Shown piece after piece: positions 61,201 through 64,000 of a DNA stretch of 64,000 nt. A program made the position numbers and the translations under genes. Source of the DNA: Paratinospora sagittata (lineage: Eukaryota; Streptophyta; Magnoliopsida; Ranunculales; Menispermaceae); contig CM069593.1 of NCBI GenBank assembly GCA_035771175.1, positions 49,883,054 to 49,947,053 of the forward strand, given 5' to 3'. Each line of letters opens with the position of its first letter. The first letter of the stretch is position 1. Below the pieces are notes generated by a model, which was not told the origin of the DNA, did no database searches, and was given only the letters and a program-made list of their open reading frames with translations.

Positions 61201-64000
61201 TGAAATTGATACTTTTGGTGAAATATTGGATGACGAGAAAAGGTGTGAGAAGGTTATTCCATTGTACCAAAGAGTTCTTTCGGCACTAATTGGAGATGAT
61301 GAAGCTGAGGAATATGACTACAATGTCGACAGGAAACATGCATCATTTCAGTATGACAGTTCTCCTTCTGGTATACTCATTCATAAAGATGCTGAACCTC
61401 CTCATGGGGACGTTGTTGGGTCCGAGATCGAGTCAGAAGTAGACTTCAGGACTCAGAAGCATCATTTATTGGACAACTTTTCTTGTGATGGTAGTGTTGC
61501 ATCTAACAGTTTTAGGAGCTCTAGCATGCCCAGTCCTTTATATAGCGATGATATTTGGCCGGGGGATGAGAGTTTGGCACATTCAGATGTTGGAGTTATT
61601 TCTGGCTTTAGTCAGAACACTCTGAATGGACCACAATCTTTACAGTCAAATAATGCCAGTGTTTCTTCCATTGAATGCCAATATGAAGATATGTCTCTGG
61701 AAGACAGACTTTTGCTGGAGTTGCAGAGCGTTGGACTCTATCCAGAGCCTGTGGTAGGTTTTTTGGTTTAAGAACTTACACTTTTTTATTTTATTTTATT
61801 TTTCCCCTTAGTTGATCTTTCTTTTAAGAAGCTTTTTTGTTATTATTATCTTTTGTCAATTAGAAATAAAAGTATTTGGAACTTAGTGGTTTTCTTTGAC
61901 AGCAATCATTTACTTTCTGTTCAGAAGACTGAAGCTTTTTTCATTTCATGATTTTAGTATTTCTTCCTGAATTATAGTGAACTCATTTTGTCATCTACAG
62001 AAATAAGGTGTTATTGCTTTATTGTTGTTGCTGAGCTTACTCCTCTTTTTTTTTTTTTCTCAATTTTTTTTTTATTTTTTGCATCATTTTGCAGCCTGAT
62101 CTTGCAGAGGGAGAAGAAGATATAAACAAAAATATTGTTGCATTTAAGAAAGGGCTTTATCAACAGGTTGTGCTGCGCAAGTTACTCTTTTCTCTTTTCT
62201 ATGTTTGTGTTGAGATTTTTGAATGTTGATAGCACTGCTTCCAAGATTTATTTCTTTAGAAAAATCAATAAATTGATTGATCTTGGACTGCTGGCCATGC
62301 CACCCATTGAATCTAATTTTGGAAAATGGTCTGCATTTCAAAAATAGATACCCTATTTACACATTTACTGATTTTCTAATGATTTGTGGTAGGCGGGTAA
62401 GAAGAAAAAGCAGTTGAGCAGGATAGATAAAGTTGTTCAGAAGGAAGGAGAGGTGGAATTGTGGTAAGATTTGCTGTAATTGAATGTGCTTCTTGTACTG
62501 AGTTTTTTAATATGATGAAATTAATTTTAGTGTTTTTTCATGCGCAGCAACCTTGAGCAGAGTGCAATGAACTCACTTGTTGAGATGGCTTACAAGAAGC
62601 GGATGGTAATTATTTCTTATTAATATTTTGTTCCTTTTCATATGTTGGTCATGATCTCTAGATTGTGATGGTTATAATGGCTATTACTTGAATGATTGCT
62701 AGTAACCCCGTCAAATATTTGATATTGGAAGTAGAACACTACAAAAATTTATAACAAAAGAGCATAGAGATATTACATTAGGTGGGGGATCAAACATCGT
62801 AGATTCAATGAAAATATTTTAGGTCAGACTCACTCATTTTTCATCCTAATTATACTAACAAAGTATCAATGGCTACGATAATCCGACTAATGTGGTTCAC
62901 ACATGAATTATTCCTCCACTAAACTCTATCAAGGGGCCATACTTTTTGATAAGTTGACCCATTCAACTTCAACCCAAACTTGACATTCTTCTTGTCGTTT
63001 AAAACCTTTGATTATTACTATCCATTCATTCACAATACTGCAGTCACTTATCTGTGTTCACCAAATTATCATTCTCAGCATCCCTCATTTATGCCTAACT
63101 CATTCAACTGAGCAACCCTGGATCTCTCTCATGCGTGTCCCTAAGCTTTTCTTGTTTCCTAAACTTTGTTTACTTTAGTCTTTGGTTTGTCCCACATTTG
63201 CTCTCAGCTTCTGGGCTTTCACTCTAGTACATAACTGGTGAATGAAAAAGGAAGAATGGGAATATTGTCTTGTATGAAAGATCTTACTGTTAGAGTTGAT
63301 AATATTTATGTCAATGTTGCAACTTGCAAGTATTTGGGGGACATAGTTTACACTTTACAGGTTAATGTGGAAATATTTTACAGCTGTGTTACTATTGGTT
63401 TAATGGCCTGGTCTGAATTACTGCAGTACATTTATGATGTGGCACAAATACTTATGTTTTCCATCTTGGCAGGCTTGCCGGGGGAATAATTCAAAGAGTG
63501 GGTTTGCCAAAATCTCAAAGAAAGCTGCTTTGGCTTTTGTGAAGAGGACTATAGTAAGATGTCAGAAATTTGAAGATACGGGCAAGAGTTGCTTTAGTGA
63601 GGAGCCTGCACTGCAGGATATCCTTTTTTCTGCACCTCCTTGCGCCAATGAAGCCAGGTTTATTGATGGAGCTGGCACAAATACATTGGCTGAAGTGCAT
63701 AACAGTCAAGCAGAGTCCAGGACATCTGGTATACTGATCTGAATGCTCTTCTTGTGCTTGACATGATGCCAGTGAACCTTTACATAATTGACTTTTTTGT
63801 GTAAATATTTGCTTTCTGTAGCGTTGCTTTGCAATGTGGTTTGTTGATGGTATAAACAATAAATGGCATTGAAATTCATCATCTGATCAACTTGGTTTTT
63901 TTTTTTTTTTTTTTTTTTTTTTGTCAATTTAAATATTGCCCTGTACTTAACCTCTTTTTTTTTTTTTTTTGCCCTGCAGCTCTTGGTGCCACTTCTACTT
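55231..64000 (+). CDS. Large conserved plant nuclear-type protein, possibly ADA3-like (partial at window end)
   Basis: Fifteen exons, all in phase: 55,231-55,649; 56,481-56,700; 56,813-57,090; 58,112-58,288; 58,472-59,242; 59,324-59,418; 60,242-60,304; 60,409-60,497; 60,606-60,671; 61,073-61,753; 62,095-62,166; 62,393-62,463; 62,548-62,605; 63,473-63,728; 63,980 to the edge. That is about 1,112 residues so far. The N-terminal half is low-complexity, Ser-, Arg- and Lys-rich (MAGSTRFEVAGSSPEGSAFA), with basic stretches resembling nuclear signals. The C-terminal half has ordered blocks: GPFWKKVEPIFASISSEHKA, LYQRVLSALIGDDEAEEYD, and DRLLLELQSVGLYPEPV followed by a Lys-rich segment. It matches the At4g29790/At2g19390 family, labelled serine/arginine repetitive matrix-like. 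I recall these being proposed as ADA3 subunits of the SAGA acetyltransferase module, but I am not certain. The 3' end is outside the window. Confidence 0.8.
55785..56185 (-). mobile_element. LINE 3'-end fragment in intron
   Basis: Inserted in the first coding intron of the 54-64 kb gene, in the opposite direction. A minus-strand frame of 100 codons (56,175-55,873) contains SWRELFDFS and VVWTTWLEHYRRTFEN, matching the W-x-x-W-x-E-R-N-x-R-x-F region at the C-terminus of plant LINE reverse transcriptases. Downstream on the minus strand are 'ctttgtactgcttctcttc' and 'tttttaatataatt', typical of plant LINE 3' tails. The catalytic RT domain is absent, so it is a 5'-truncated copy. Confidence 0.6.
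59640..59662. repeat. Short CA microsatellite
   Basis: A (CA)n run within the intron 59,419-60,241 of the 54-64 kb gene. Confidence 0.7.

Noticed and set aside
1..64000. CRISPR arrays, prokaryotic operons or an antiviral gene cluster
   Set aside because: The sequence is a plant nuclear region; the repeats are tandem duplications, microsatellites and transposable elements.

Overview
This is a window of nuclear DNA from a flowering plant, most likely a eudicot. The evidence is long AT-rich intergenic DNA, spliced genes with GT-AG introns, plant-only families (TBL acetyltransferases, GH17+X8 glucanases, ACR-type ACT proteins, ABI5-type bZIP factors), a Copia retrotransposon, MITEs and microsatellites. 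It has one 100-N assembly gap (19,938-20,037). The species cannot be named from the sequence alone. I saw no bacterial-style operons, CRISPR arrays, rRNA or convincing tRNA genes.

Layout. 1-8.1 kb is mostly intergenic and holds one small unrecognised two-exon gene (1,782-2,212, minus). 8.1-10.5 kb (minus) is a repeat-built Myb/SANT-like gene whose third unit carries a one-base frameshift. 10.5-15.7 kb is intergenic, with a MULE-type MITE that has perfect 9-bp target duplications, a second MITE and a 50-bp tandem repeat. 15.7-19.35 kb (plus) is a beta-1,3-glucanase with an X8 domain. 21.8-24.0 kb (plus) is a five-exon TBL gene with a GC-AG first intron. 24.8-31.1 kb (plus) is an ABI5-like bZIP gene behind an ABRE cluster. 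32.9-48.7 kb (minus) is a ten-exon ACT-domain gene (ACR12-like). Its first intron is swollen by a 233-bp tandem array that contains copies of exon 2, and a decayed antisense Copia element has inserted into that array. 48.7-54 kb is intergenic. 54.1 kb to the window edge (plus) is a long nuclear-protein-like gene, possibly ADA3-related, incomplete at 64,000.

The genes are unrelated neighbours rather than a pathway. I reconstructed exon structures by hand from splice sites, phase continuity and family resemblance. For TBL, ABI5-like, ACR12-like and the long 3' gene, every junction keeps phase, which supports the models strongly. The most unusual features are the exon-bearing tandem array in the ACR12-like intron, several other local tandem segment duplications, a nested inverted-repeat insertion in the Copia gag, the frameshifted Myb/SANT unit, and a glucanase stop codon that appears to lie inside a dispersed repeat. 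I found no convincing new biological system.
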